From the NCBI GenBank assembly GCA_937885815.1, contig CALABM010000235.1:1-52322 (forward strand): a stretch of 52,322 nucleotides of DNA. The letters run 5' to 3'. The position numbers were made by a program, and so were the translations under genes. Numbering within the stretch: position 1 is the first letter of the stretch; every line of letters starts with the position of its first letter. Below, piece after piece: positions 42,736-49,809 of this stretch. The notes beneath the pieces were generated by a model. The model did not search any database, was not told the origin of the DNA, and was given only the letters and a program-made list of their open reading frames with translations. This stretch comes from an uncultured Verrucomicrobiales bacterium. Lineage in GTDB: Bacteria > Verrucomicrobiota > Verrucomicrobiia > Verrucomicrobiales > Akkermansiaceae.

Positions 42736-43194
42736 CTAGCCTCGCAGTACGAGGCCGTTTGATTGCTCCAGCTGAAGTAGTATTTGCTTTAGCTCAGTGC
42801 CACCGCGATAATTCCCGGGAGGCTGGTGAGCCGGCAGTACGCGGTGGCATGGACGGAGAATGGGCAGGGGATTGCACGCGCACACACTGCCTACGCTGCG
42901 CGCCGGGCCTAGGCTACCGTAGGTGGCAGTATGGCCGTAGGGAATGGCACAGATACGCTGCATGATTTCCCGTTGCAATGCCGTACCCTGTGGTGGGGGT
43001 AAAGGCAGCTCAAAGCGGCGGCGGATACCGGACAAGTATTCTTCCATCTGCTCGAATGCTAATGCTGCTAGGGTGTTTGCCTGAGGCTCCGGGGCTGTCG
43101 GCGCTTCACATGGCAGAAAAAGGCGGGTGATATACCCGCCTTCTGTCTGCAGGGCGATACGCCCTATGTTGAGTTGTTTACTTGTTATCAGCAT
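42736..43194 (-). CDS. ogt: methylated-DNA-protein-cysteine S-methyltransferase
   Basis: Removes alkyl groups from O6 of guanine onto its own Cys. About 152 residues. The active-site PCHRV is present (ILRPCHRVLP), preceded by the helix-turn-helix region YGHTATYGSLGPARSVGSV and NPLPI, and followed by GNYRGGTELKQILLQLE, as in Ogt/MGMT. ATG 43194 is chosen; a GTG at 43215 would extend it by seven residues. It overlaps the tail of the Sel1 gene (stop 43178) on the same strand, so it is translated from that transcript. Confidence 0.88.
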   Translation of the reverse strand: MLITSKQLNIGRIALQTEGGYITRLFLPCEAPTAPEPQANTLAALAFEQMEEYLSGIRRRFELPLPPPQGTALQREIMQRICAIPYGHTATYGSLGPARSVGSVCACNPLPILRPCHRVLPAHQPPGNYRGGTELKQILLQLEQSNGLVLRG

Positions 43195-44737
43195 CTGGTG
43201 CTGAGTCCTGCTCACCGGAGGGAGCGTCTGCTTTCTCCTCAGTTTTCTCTTCAGTTTTCTCTTCAGTTTTCTCTTCTGATTTCTCTTCTGATTTTTCTTC
43301 GGACTTCTCGTCTTCGTATTTTTTCATGGCTTTTCGGTTCAAGATGGATACCACGAGAATCGGTACGCCAAAGACGATGATGAGCAGCAAAGGAATGAAA
43401 ACGTACAGGAAGAGGTTCAGGTAAAGAGTGCAGGTTTCATCCCCTGCATCACTGCCCATTTTCCACCAACGGTACATCTGCGTGGGACTCCAGTTTACCC
43501 CGGAGTTTGTGAGGTGCATCATGCCACGGCGAGCCATGGCCTCCACCACGCCTCTATCACTGGCAATTTTGTACCAATCATCAGCAAGGGCCGGCTCACC
43601 AACGCTGTCATAGTAAAGCGCCAGCTCGTAGGGCGCGCGCGGGTCATTATGGCGGTCACTTGCGAAGGCGAGCATCTGAAGAGCCTGAGAATCATCCTTT
43701 TCCACGCCTTCCGCACCATAGAGCAGAAGTCTGGCTTTGGCGGTGATGGCGGGAGCGAATCCCATGCTGGCGGCCTGGTCAAAGTAACGGTATGCATCCT
43801 TCGCCTTGTTCTCGGCCAGCAGCAGGGTGGCTTTATGGTAAATCGCTTCTGCGATGTTAGCATTCGCTGCGATTTCCAAGTAGTGCATGCCGGTTGCCTT
43901 GTCTTTCTGTACGCCCTCGCCGTTCAGGTAGGCAGAGGCTACCACCCAAGCCATGAGGCCGTCTTCAGTTGTATCCGCCAGCTTGCGGGCGTATTCTATA
44001 CCGCGGCTGAGATCCTGTTCCACCCCTTCGCCCTTCACATAGCATCTGTACAGCTGGCTCCAAGCCCACGGGGTGTCAGCCTGTTTCAGTTTTTCCACAC
44101 CGCTTTGAGCATTTTTCTCAGTGCCGCAGCCGGTGAGTTCCATGTAGCCAATCCAGTAGAGCGCATTTTTCTGAATATCCGTCATTTCCTGCGGATTGGC
44201 ACCTTCCAGCTGTTGTTTATAGAGCTGATAAGCCTGGGCGTAGAATACGTCGGCGTCAGTCGTGTTGCCCATCTGCTTGTTGATTTCGCCCAGAATAAAG
44301 GCGGCAGAGGGATTGCCGGCTTCTGCCGAACGTACAAACCAACTGACGGCTTTTGTTATGTCAACAGGAAGATAATCTCTCCCCTGAAGGTACCCGGAGG
44401 CTAGCTGCAACATGGCCTGAGCATCTCCGCTTTCTGCTTTAGCTGTCAGCTGCTCTTCGTAACGGGCTGCCCAAGCTTGCGCCTGTGCTTGGTGTTCATT
44501 CACCGCATAGGCTGTATAAAGCTCACGGGTAGCTTCGTAATCTCCGGCCTCGGCTTTCTGCTTAAGCTCTGCCAGACGTGCTTCCAGCTCGGCGTCATTG
44601 CAGGTGTAGGACGGGACCTGCGGCTGAGATATGGCGGAAACGGAGGGGGCTGGGGCTGCCGGCGTCGGCTCTTGCTGAGCACTCAGCGGAAGGGCAAGCA
44701 GAGCCGCTGCAAACATAATGCTTCTTCTACTTTTCAT
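43178..44737 (-). CDS. secreted Sel1-repeat protein with membrane anchor and SEEK/TEEK tail
   Basis: About 519 residues. A signal peptide (MKSRRSIMFAAALLALPLSAQ) precedes a long run of Sel1 repeats, for example AAFILGEINKQMG, YWIGYMELTGCG, LYRCYVKGEGVE, VASAYLNGEGVQ and AMARRGMMHL. After these comes one membrane helix (LFLYVFIPLLLIIVFGVPIL) and a charged C-terminal tail of SEEK and TEEK tetrads followed by an acidic end. The tail should be in the cytoplasm and the solenoid outside. The ATG at 44737 is chosen since it starts the signal peptide; the longer frame from 44782 is less likely. Partner unknown. Confidence 0.78.
   Translation of the reverse strand: MKSRRSIMFAAALLALPLSAQQEPTPAAPAPSVSAISQPQVPSYTCNDAELEARLAELKQKAEAGDYEATRELYTAYAVNEHQAQAQAWAARYEEQLTAKAESGDAQAMLQLASGYLQGRDYLPVDITKAVSWFVRSAEAGNPSAAFILGEINKQMGNTTDADVFYAQAYQLYKQQLEGANPQEMTDIQKNALYWIGYMELTGCGTEKNAQSGVEKLKQADTPWAWSQLYRCYVKGEGVEQDLSRGIEYARKLADTTEDGLMAWVVASAYLNGEGVQKDKATGMHYLEIAANANIAEAIYHKATLLLAENKAKDAYRYFDQAASMGFAPAITAKARLLLYGAEGVEKDDSQALQMLAFASDRHNDPRAPYELALYYDSVGEPALADDWYKIASDRGVVEAMARRGMMHLTNSGVNWSPTQMYRWWKMGSDAGDETCTLYLNLFLYVFIPLLLIIVFGVPILVVSILNRKAMKKYEDEKSEEKSEEKSEEKTEEKTEEKTEEKADAPSGEQDSAPDADNK
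43234..43309 (-). repeat. 12-bp tandem repeat coding SEEK/TEEK
   Basis: About six copies of a 12-base unit (agttttctcttc and variants) in the 3' part of the Sel1 gene, encoding Lys-Ser/Thr-Glu-Glu tetrads. Copy changes would keep the frame. Confidence 0.8.
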
Positions 44738-44786
44738 TGCTGATATTAGGACTTGCAGGCCGGGAGGCCTGTTCAATTTCATTCAT

Positions 44787-44816
44787 GAAAAAGGCTCCGC
44801 TTTTCGGCGGAGCCTT
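44787..44816 (-). terminator. terminator of the pseudouridine synthase gene
   Basis: Minus-strand AAGGCTCCGC/GCGGAGCCTT perfect 10-bp stem followed by TTTC. Lies between the pseudouridine synthase stop and the Sel1 gene. Confidence 0.8.
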
Positions 44817-44828
44817 GTGTAACATTTT

Positions 44829-46025
44829 TTACTCGTCGCCGCGTTTGCCATAGGGCCGGCGCTTATTAAAGCTGCGAGTGTTCCGGCGGTCGCCAAAGGA
44901 GGGACGGTCACCGAAGCTCTTACGCTCGCCGAAGGAACGGCGTTCACCGCGGTCACCAAAGCTCTTGCGCTCGCCGAAGGAACGGCGCTCACCGCGGTCA
45001 CCAAAGCTCTTGCGTTCGCCGAAGGAACGGCGCGATCCGCGGTCATCACCGGTAAACTCACGGCGGTTACGGGGGGCACGACCGAAGGGACGGCGGGATT
45101 CTTCGCGCTCGGGCTCGAAGGCTTCACCATCTGTGAACTTGGTAGCGGTACCGAGAGCTTCCTCCTCCGTTTCGAAATCAGCGGGATCGAATACGTAGTT
45201 GTCGTCATCATCCTCGTGGGAGACGTGAGCCGTACCCTGCTGAGGACGCGGTTTGAAAGCCTGCTTAGCCCCGATAAGGCCCTTACGGCGGCGGGGATTC
45301 GTGGTGGCATCCGCGATTTGTTCAGGAGTCATCACAGTAGCCTGACCGGGCTCAAGATCGCCACCCCAAAGGGAGCCGATACGTACGCGGACGAGCTTCT
45401 TCACGCGCAAGCCAAGGCAGGAGAACATCTGGCGCACTTGGCGCTTCAGTCCCTGTTCCAGCACCACGCAGGCGCGGCGGGCGCTCAGCCGGGAAATATA
45501 CTTGGCCTTGGCCTGACCTTCGGGGATACGTACACCCTTCAGCAGCTGAATGAGCACGCTGTTATCGAAAGCCTGGTCCAGAGTCACCCAGTACTCCTTC
45601 TCAATGCCACCGCTGGGGTGCCCGATGCTCTGGCCGAGGGTACCGTTGTTCGTGAAAATGAGTAGGCCTTCGCTGTCAGAATCCAAGCGGCCTACATAGT
45701 TGGCATAGCGATACTTGGCGGGCAGCAAATCGTATACGGTGCCAATGGCGCCCTGAGCATCGCGGCTACACACATAGCCGCGCGGCTTGTTGAGCAGCAG
45801 CACAACCTCTTCTTTCGGGGTGGCATGGCGGCCATCCACCTTTACAAAATCTGTGGGCAATACTCGCAGACCGGGGGTATCCACAGCCTTGCCGTTTACT
45901 TCCACTCGGCCTTCAGCGATGAGGCGGTCAGCAGCACGGCGGGATTCGTAGCCGCAAGCTGCCAGAAACTTGTTCAGTCGCACGCTTCCCTCGGGAGCGG
46001 GGGGATAACTGTTCTCTTCTGTCAT
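44829..46025 (-). CDS. pseudouridine synthase (RsuA/RluB family) with repeat tail
   Basis: Isomerises a uridine in rRNA. A 398-residue protein with an S4 RNA-binding domain (LNKFLAACGYESRRAADRLI, about residues 15-60), then the catalytic domain with GRLDSDSEGLLIFTNNG (catalytic Asp) and QVRQMFSCLGLRVKKLVRVRIG. From about residue 240 it carries a long Arg/Gly/Phe-rich extension that contains three copies of a 15-residue unit (consensus RRSFGERKSFGDRGE). RluB/RluE and RsuA subgroups cannot be separated here. The tail is probably disordered and RNA-binding. Terminated by the hairpin at 44787-44816. Confidence 0.9.
   Translation of the reverse strand: MTEENSYPPAPEGSVRLNKFLAACGYESRRAADRLIAEGRVEVNGKAVDTPGLRVLPTDFVKVDGRHATPKEEVVLLLNKPRGYVCSRDAQGAIGTVYDLLPAKYRYANYVGRLDSDSEGLLIFTNNGTLGQSIGHPSGGIEKEYWVTLDQAFDNSVLIQLLKGVRIPEGQAKAKYISRLSARRACVVLEQGLKRQVRQMFSCLGLRVKKLVRVRIGSLWGGDLEPGQATVMTPEQIADATTNPRRRKGLIGAKQAFKPRPQQGTAHVSHEDDDDNYVFDPADFETEEEALGTATKFTDGEAFEPEREESRRPFGRAPRNRREFTGDDRGSRRSFGERKSFGDRGERRSFGERKSFGDRGERRSFGERKSFGDRPSFGDRRNTRSFNKRRPYGKRGDE
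44906..45040 (-). repeat. three 45-bp tandem repeats in pseudouridine synthase tail
   Basis: Three adjacent 45-base units at 44906-44950, 44951-44995 and 44996-45040, differing at a few positions, each coding a 15-residue Arg/Ser/Phe/Gly/Glu unit. Confidence 0.9.
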
Positions 46026-46130
46026 GTTATGTGTTGTTTAAGAGCGCTTTCGCGCCTGTGTTATGAGGTTGTAAGAAAGCCTCGCGGCATATTATACCGA
46101 GAGGCTCCGGGGAAAAACTGATTAAAGTAA

Positions 46131-46147
46131 CCCTCGCACAGGGAGGG
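46131..46147 (-). terminator. possible terminator of small basic protein gene
   Basis: Minus-strand CCCTC/GAGGG stem followed by TTACTTT. Short stem and imperfect T-run, so only a weak candidate. Confidence 0.35.
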
Positions 46148-46162
46148 CTGGTGTGGTCGGCA

Positions 46163-46318
46163 TCAGGCCTCGAACTTGGTCTTGGGAAGACCAATCGGGC
46201 TCTGACCCTGCTTCCACTGGCCGCGCTCCTTCATGAGCTTAACGCGCTCGAAGCGCTTGAGGACAGAACGCTTACCGCCAACGGTACCGGTTGCTTTGAG
46301 TGTGGAGTGCTTGGACAT
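46163..46318 (-). CDS. small basic protein (PVC-group ribosome-associated family)
   Basis: A 51-residue, very basic protein: MSKHSTLKATGTVGGKRSVL followed by a Lys/Arg-rich helix and ending GLPKTKFEA. It matches my recollection of the small basic protein family of Planctomycetes, Verrucomicrobia and Chlamydiae, thought to associate with ribosomes. A strong promoter TTGCCA-N17-TATAAA lies at 46375-46403, and the leader contains a CCGCA/TGCGG hairpin. The high-quality promoter and composition support abundant expression. A useful lineage marker. Confidence 0.8.
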   Translation of the reverse strand: MSKHSTLKATGTVGGKRSVLKRFERVKLMKERGQWKQGQSPIGLPKTKFEA

Positions 46319-46374
46319 ATCTTGTGTGTTGTGTAAAAGTTTATTTCCGCATCCCTGCGGATATGTGGTCGCTT

Positions 46375-46403
46375 TTTATACTCTAATTATGCCTTTTTGG
46401 CAA
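46375..46403 (-). promoter_or_regulatory. promoter of small basic protein gene
   Basis: Minus-strand TTGCCA-N17-TATAAA. The -35 box is part of a short palindrome (TTGGCTTGCCAA). The leader of about 50 bases holds a CCGCA/TGCGG stem. Confidence 0.7.
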
Positions 46404-46446
46404 GCCAAATTTGCGTATTTTTTTATTTATGAGCTTATTTTATGGC

Positions 46447-46477
46447 AAAATCGCCGGTGCAGGGGGATGCACCGGCG
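46447..46477 (-). terminator. terminator of LEA-like gene
   Basis: Perfect 9-bp stem CGCCGGTGC/GCACCGGCG with an eight-base loop, followed on the minus strand by ATTTTG. Confidence 0.75.
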
Positions 46478-46505
46478 CTAAAAGTGGGGAAATATCCGGC
46501 CCGGA

Positions 46506-47000
46506 TTAACGGCGGCGGATGCCACGGCGTACGGCATCACGAGTGGCCTCGCGGGTGCGGCGGGTGGCATTTTCGCGAGCGCTGTTGGCGCTGTTGCGTG
46601 CGCGGTCGCGGGCGGATTCAGCTGCCTGACGAGCGTTCTGGCTCTGGCGGGTGACGCTCTCGCGGGCATTGTTGACCTGCTGCGTAGCGTTGTCGCGGGC
46701 GGACTCTACGGTGTTGCGAGCGTCTTCAACCTTCTGCGTAGCGTTGTCACGAGCTGTCTCAACTGCTTCACGGGCGGCGTTTGCGCTGTTAAGTGCGGAT
46801 TCTGCCTGACCGGTAATGCCGGAGGTAGCCTCGGAAACGGCATTGGTAGCGGAAGTCGTGGCGCTGGTGACGCGCTCGGTGATAGCATTCTGAGCCTCCT
46901 GACGGGCGGCGTTTGCTGCGGCATCAGCCATGTTGTTCAGAACTTCGCTCTGAGCCATGCAGGCGGTGGCAAAAAGGGAGAAAAGTGCAATGTGTTTCAT
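46506..47000 (-). CDS. secreted LEA-like amphipathic helical protein
   Basis: A 164-residue protein with a signal peptide (MKHIALFSLFATACMAQS). The mature part is almost all Ala, Asn, Arg, Glu, Ser and Thr with 11-residue-like quasi-repeats such as SARDNATQ, SARENATR, ATSATNAVSEATSG and AREAVETARDNATQ. The C-terminus is strongly basic (RRTREATRDAVRRGIRRR). Such sequences form long amphipathic helices or stay disordered, as in late embryogenesis abundant (LEA) and apolipoprotein-like proteins. Function here is unknown. Promoter with overlapping inverted repeats at 47050-47090; terminator at 46447-46477. Confidence 0.7.
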   Translation of the reverse strand: MKHIALFSLFATACMAQSEVLNNMADAAANAARQEAQNAITERVTSATTSATNAVSEATSGITGQAESALNSANAAREAVETARDNATQKVEDARNTVESARDNATQQVNNARESVTRQSQNARQAAESARDRARNSANSARENATRRTREATRDAVRRGIRRR

Positions 47001-47049
47001 CTGTTGAAATAAGGGTTGAGTGTTTATAAGCTAGGCAGATAATCAGCCT

Positions 47050-47083
47050 CAGCTGTGCAGCAGTCTATCACAGCTGACTGCTG
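47050..47083. repeat. interlocked inverted repeats
   Basis: CAGCTGTG (47050-47057) pairs with CACAGCTG (47069-47076), and CAGCAGTC (47058-47065) pairs with GACTGCTG (47076-47083). The order A-B-A'-B' can form either hairpin or, as RNA, a pseudoknot. It overlaps the LEA-like gene promoter. Confidence 0.8.
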
Positions 47084-47090
47084 TGGTCAA
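47062..47090 (-). promoter_or_regulatory. promoter of LEA-like gene within overlapping inverted repeats
   Basis: Minus-strand TTGACC-N17-TAGACT. Two interlocked inverted repeats (47050-47083) cover the spacer, -10 box and start region, a layout suited to a repressor site. Leader about 55 bases. Confidence 0.6.
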
Positions 47091-47136
47091 ACGTTAATGC
47101 CGCGTATGTCAGAAGTTACATCATAGGTGCCCGGCG

Positions 47137-47829
47137 TTAATCGTCGCTATCATTCGCCTTTTTTCTGCGGCTTCTCCGCGGTTTTTCCGGGGATTCTGAA
47201 CTCTGCTGCTTTTTTTTGCGAGGGGCTCGCGGTGCAGAGGATGAGCTCGTTGAAGAGGATGATTGTTTTTTTCTGGGGGCTTTTTCCGCTGGCTGTTGTT
47301 TGCGTGAAGCAGAGCCTTGAGAGGAAGCTTGTCTCTTAGCTTTGGGGGCGGCTTTGCGGCGCTTGTGGGGGAAGAGCATCGGCCATGCGGGAATTCCCAG
47401 TATCAGCGCAAGAAGGAGCCTCATGCAGTCCGCGCCCCAGAGGAATTTCCACTTGTTGATGTGTGCTTGGTTGGAATCATACGGAGGGGTGATGATTTCC
47501 ACCTGTTCGCCGATTTTGTAATCGGTGTTATCCAAATCTCGTGCCACGTGAGCGCGGATAGGAATGCCTGCCGGCATGGTAAAGGAGAGGATGGGAGTAT
47601 AGGCTATATCTCCGTCCCAAGGCAGATTGCCATAGCTGAGCGCCTCCGTGTATGATTCGAAGGGACGTTGGCGCATATCACGCACAGTAGCTTGCAGGGT
47701 AACAGCCTCATGAACATACAGCAGCGTGTTGCTCAGATTCCAGATAGCCAAGCAGCCGAAGTACAGCGCGGCCAAGAGCATGACCACGAAAACAAGCCGA
47801 CGCTTGATGAACTCTTTAATCTTTTCCAT
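47137..47829 (-). CDS. DUF3592-like membrane protein with Ser/Lys tail
   Basis: A 230-residue protein: membrane helix (11-33), an extracytoplasmic beta-rich domain (about 40-125) with YKIGEQVEIITPPYDSNQAHI, the pattern expected of DUF3592-like domains, a second membrane helix (134-152) and a cytoplasmic Ser/Lys/Arg-rich tail of about 75 residues (KKQSSSSTSSSSAPRAPRKK). Function of the family is unknown. It is the last gene of the clpP-clpX-tsaD operon, 14 bases after the 296-residue gene. Confidence 0.7.
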   Translation of the reverse strand: MEKIKEFIKRRLVFVVMLLAALYFGCLAIWNLSNTLLYVHEAVTLQATVRDMRQRPFESYTEALSYGNLPWDGDIAYTPILSFTMPAGIPIRAHVARDLDNTDYKIGEQVEIITPPYDSNQAHINKWKFLWGADCMRLLLALILGIPAWPMLFPHKRRKAAPKAKRQASSQGSASRKQQPAEKAPRKKQSSSSTSSSSAPRAPRKKKQQSSESPEKPRRSRRKKANDSDD

Positions 47830-47843
47830 GCTCAGGCCCGGAA

Positions 47844-48734
47844 TCAGTTAACAGCTACTCGGAATTCATACGCCTCTACGCGGCCACGGGCTATGCAGGC
47901 CTCTGCCCATTGGCGGGCGGCGGCGGTGGCGGGGAGGTCTTCCTCCGTCTGCAGCAGAATGCTGCGGTGGCGAGGATGTGCCAGCGGCGGCTGTTGCAGG
48001 TCTGAGAGCATGGCTCGGGCATCCGCCGCAGAGGCGCGGAAGATTTCGTCTGCTCGGGGGAGTTCGTCCAGCACGTCTTCATTCGCCGTAATGGTGCGAA
48101 CGCCTACGCCGAACTGAGCTGCTAAGCGGCAGAGTTCCGTGGCGGCTTCCGCATCATCTCCCACAATAAGCAGCTCACTTTCCTGAGCCCAGAGCCCGCA
48201 TGCCAGCGCGCGGAAAAACGCTCGGCGGCATTCCTCCGCATCATCCGTGGCCGCTACGCAAACGGAGCGGTATGCGGCTTGTTGCGGTGCGTTTGAATCG
48301 ATGATGTAGCTGCCGTCTTCAGCAGTACAGCCTGCGGGCCATTGCACGGCCACAAGGTCAGGGTGTTCCCAGCTGTCATCCTCCGGCGGGTAAACAAATA
48401 CGCCAAGCCCGGCAGTATCATACAGGCGAACGGCAAGAGCCAGCGCCTTGTGGAAGGGCTCTAAGCCGTCTCCTTCATCTGTGAACACATTGTGAAGGGA
48501 GGGGGCTTCTTCTTCTCCGCGCAGGTAGTAGCCTTGGCCATTCGGCACGCGAGCCAAGCAGGAATCCGGTTCCAGCGCGATGAAGGAGAACTGGGAGCGA
48601 AGGGAGCGGTCCGAGTATGCATCACCCAACACAGCGCGTACGCGGGCAATGAGTTCTGTTCCCTTGATGGCGTCTTCCGCTCTGGCGGGAAGCAGGGAGG
48701 GGAGGATTTCTTCCAGCTTGTCTCTCAGGCTCAT
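47844..48734 (-). CDS. uncharacterised 296-residue protein in tsaD operon
   Basis: A soluble, acidic protein I do not recognise. The N-terminal 75 residues (ELIARVRAVLGDAYSDRSLRSQFSFI...NGQGYYLR) have the look of a winged-helix domain. A central LVAVQWPAG segment and a C-terminal alpha/beta region follow, ending in EAYEFRVAVN. Genes with a winged helix joined to a restriction-endonuclease-like fold exist, but no PD-ExK residues are convincing here. Starts 9 bases after the tsaD stop, so cotranscribed with it. Confidence 0.6.
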   Translation of the reverse strand: MSLRDKLEEILPSLLPARAEDAIKGTELIARVRAVLGDAYSDRSLRSQFSFIALEPDSCLARVPNGQGYYLRGEEEAPSLHNVFTDEGDGLEPFHKALALAVRLYDTAGLGVFVYPPEDDSWEHPDLVAVQWPAGCTAEDGSYIIDSNAPQQAAYRSVCVAATDDAEECRRAFFRALACGLWAQESELLIVGDDAEAATELCRLAAQFGVGVRTITANEDVLDELPRADEIFRASAADARAMLSDLQQPPLAHPRHRSILLQTEEDLPATAAARQWAEACIARGRVEAYEFRVAVN

Positions 48735-48743
48735 GTGGCGTGG

Positions 48744-49796
48744 TCAGGCTCGGGTTTGAGCGCCGGCCAAGCGCAGATTGGGATCAACCGGTGTTTCCAA
48801 CGGAGAGAAGTCACCGGCACGGGCACGGAGGAGGCCGGCAAACGCAATCATGGCGGCGTTATCCGTGGTGAGGCTGTTCGGGGGCAGGATAAGCTGCAGG
48901 CGGGCTCGTTCGCATGCTGCGGCCAGCTGGCTGCGCAGGGCTTTGTTGCACGATACGCCGCCGGATACGGCCAGCACACGGTGGCGGGTCTGCTTTGCAG
49001 CTTTCATGGCCTTATGGATGAGCACATCAATGATGGCCTGACGAACGCCGGCGCAGAGGTCACACATGGTCTGCTCGTCCAAGTCATTCGGGTTTCCGCT
49101 TGCCACAAGCTTGGGCAGGGTGTAAAGCACTGCTGTCTTCAACCCGGAAAAGGAGAAATCCAGATGCGGTTCATGCATCATGGGGCGGGGGAAATTGAAG
49201 CGTTCAGGGTCGCCTTTTTCTGCGCGTTTATCAATCTCCGGGCCTCCCGGGTACGGCAAATCCAGCATCTTAGCTACCTTGTCAAAGGCTTCACCCGCTG
49301 CATCATCTCGGGAGCGGCCCAGTAGTGTGTAAGAGCCGGAGCTTTGTACATCCACCAGAAGGCTATGACCACCGCTGACCACCAAGCTCAGGTGCGGAAC
49401 GAGCCCCTGCGGGTGAGTGATGAAGGGGGAGAGCATGTGCCCCTCCAAATGATTCACTGCCACAAAGGGCTTTCCTGCGGCCAAGGCCAGAGCTTTGGCC
49501 GCGGTATTGCCTACAAGAAGGGCTGCCACGAGCCCGGGGCCGGCAGTGCTGGCAAAGACGTCCACCTGTTGGATTCTACGGTCAGCCTTTTCCAGGGCTT
49601 CGCGGAGCACGCCGGGGAGGTTTGTGGAGTGGTTGCGAGAAGCCAGCTCGGGGATGACTCCGCCATAAAGCCGGTGCAGGGGAATCTGCGTGGAGATGAC
49701 GGAACTGAGCACGCGCGGGCTCTGCTCGCCGGGCTGCTCTTCAATGAGCGCCACGGCAGTTTCGTCACAGCTTGATTCGATTCCCAGTACCAACAT
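48744..49796 (-). CDS. tsaD: tRNA N6-adenosine threonylcarbamoyltransferase
   Basis: Adds the threonylcarbamoyl group to A37 of ANN-decoding tRNAs, with TsaB, TsaC and TsaE. A 350-residue ASKHA-fold protein: MLVLGIESSCDETAVA, HRLYGGVIPELASRNH, STAGPGLVAALLVG, HLEGHMLSPF (metal His residues), VSGGHSLL and SGGVSCNKALR. I chose ATG 49796, the start of the family N-terminus; the frame from 49880 extends 28 residues into clpX. It follows clpX by 13 bases. Confidence 0.95.
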   Translation of the reverse strand: MLVLGIESSCDETAVALIEEQPGEQSPRVLSSVISTQIPLHRLYGGVIPELASRNHSTNLPGVLREALEKADRRIQQVDVFASTAGPGLVAALLVGNTAAKALALAAGKPFVAVNHLEGHMLSPFITHPQGLVPHLSLVVSGGHSLLVDVQSSGSYTLLGRSRDDAAGEAFDKVAKMLDLPYPGGPEIDKRAEKGDPERFNFPRPMMHEPHLDFSFSGLKTAVLYTLPKLVASGNPNDLDEQTMCDLCAGVRQAIIDVLIHKAMKAAKQTRHRVLAVSGGVSCNKALRSQLAAACERARLQLILPPNSLTTDNAAMIAFAGLLRARAGDFSPLETPVDPNLRLAGAQTRA

Positions 49797-49809
49797 GGCT
49801 TTATGTTTG

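Noticed and set aside
44906..45040. CRISPR-like array
   Set aside because: The three units are directly adjacent with no spacers and lie in frame within a coding tail.
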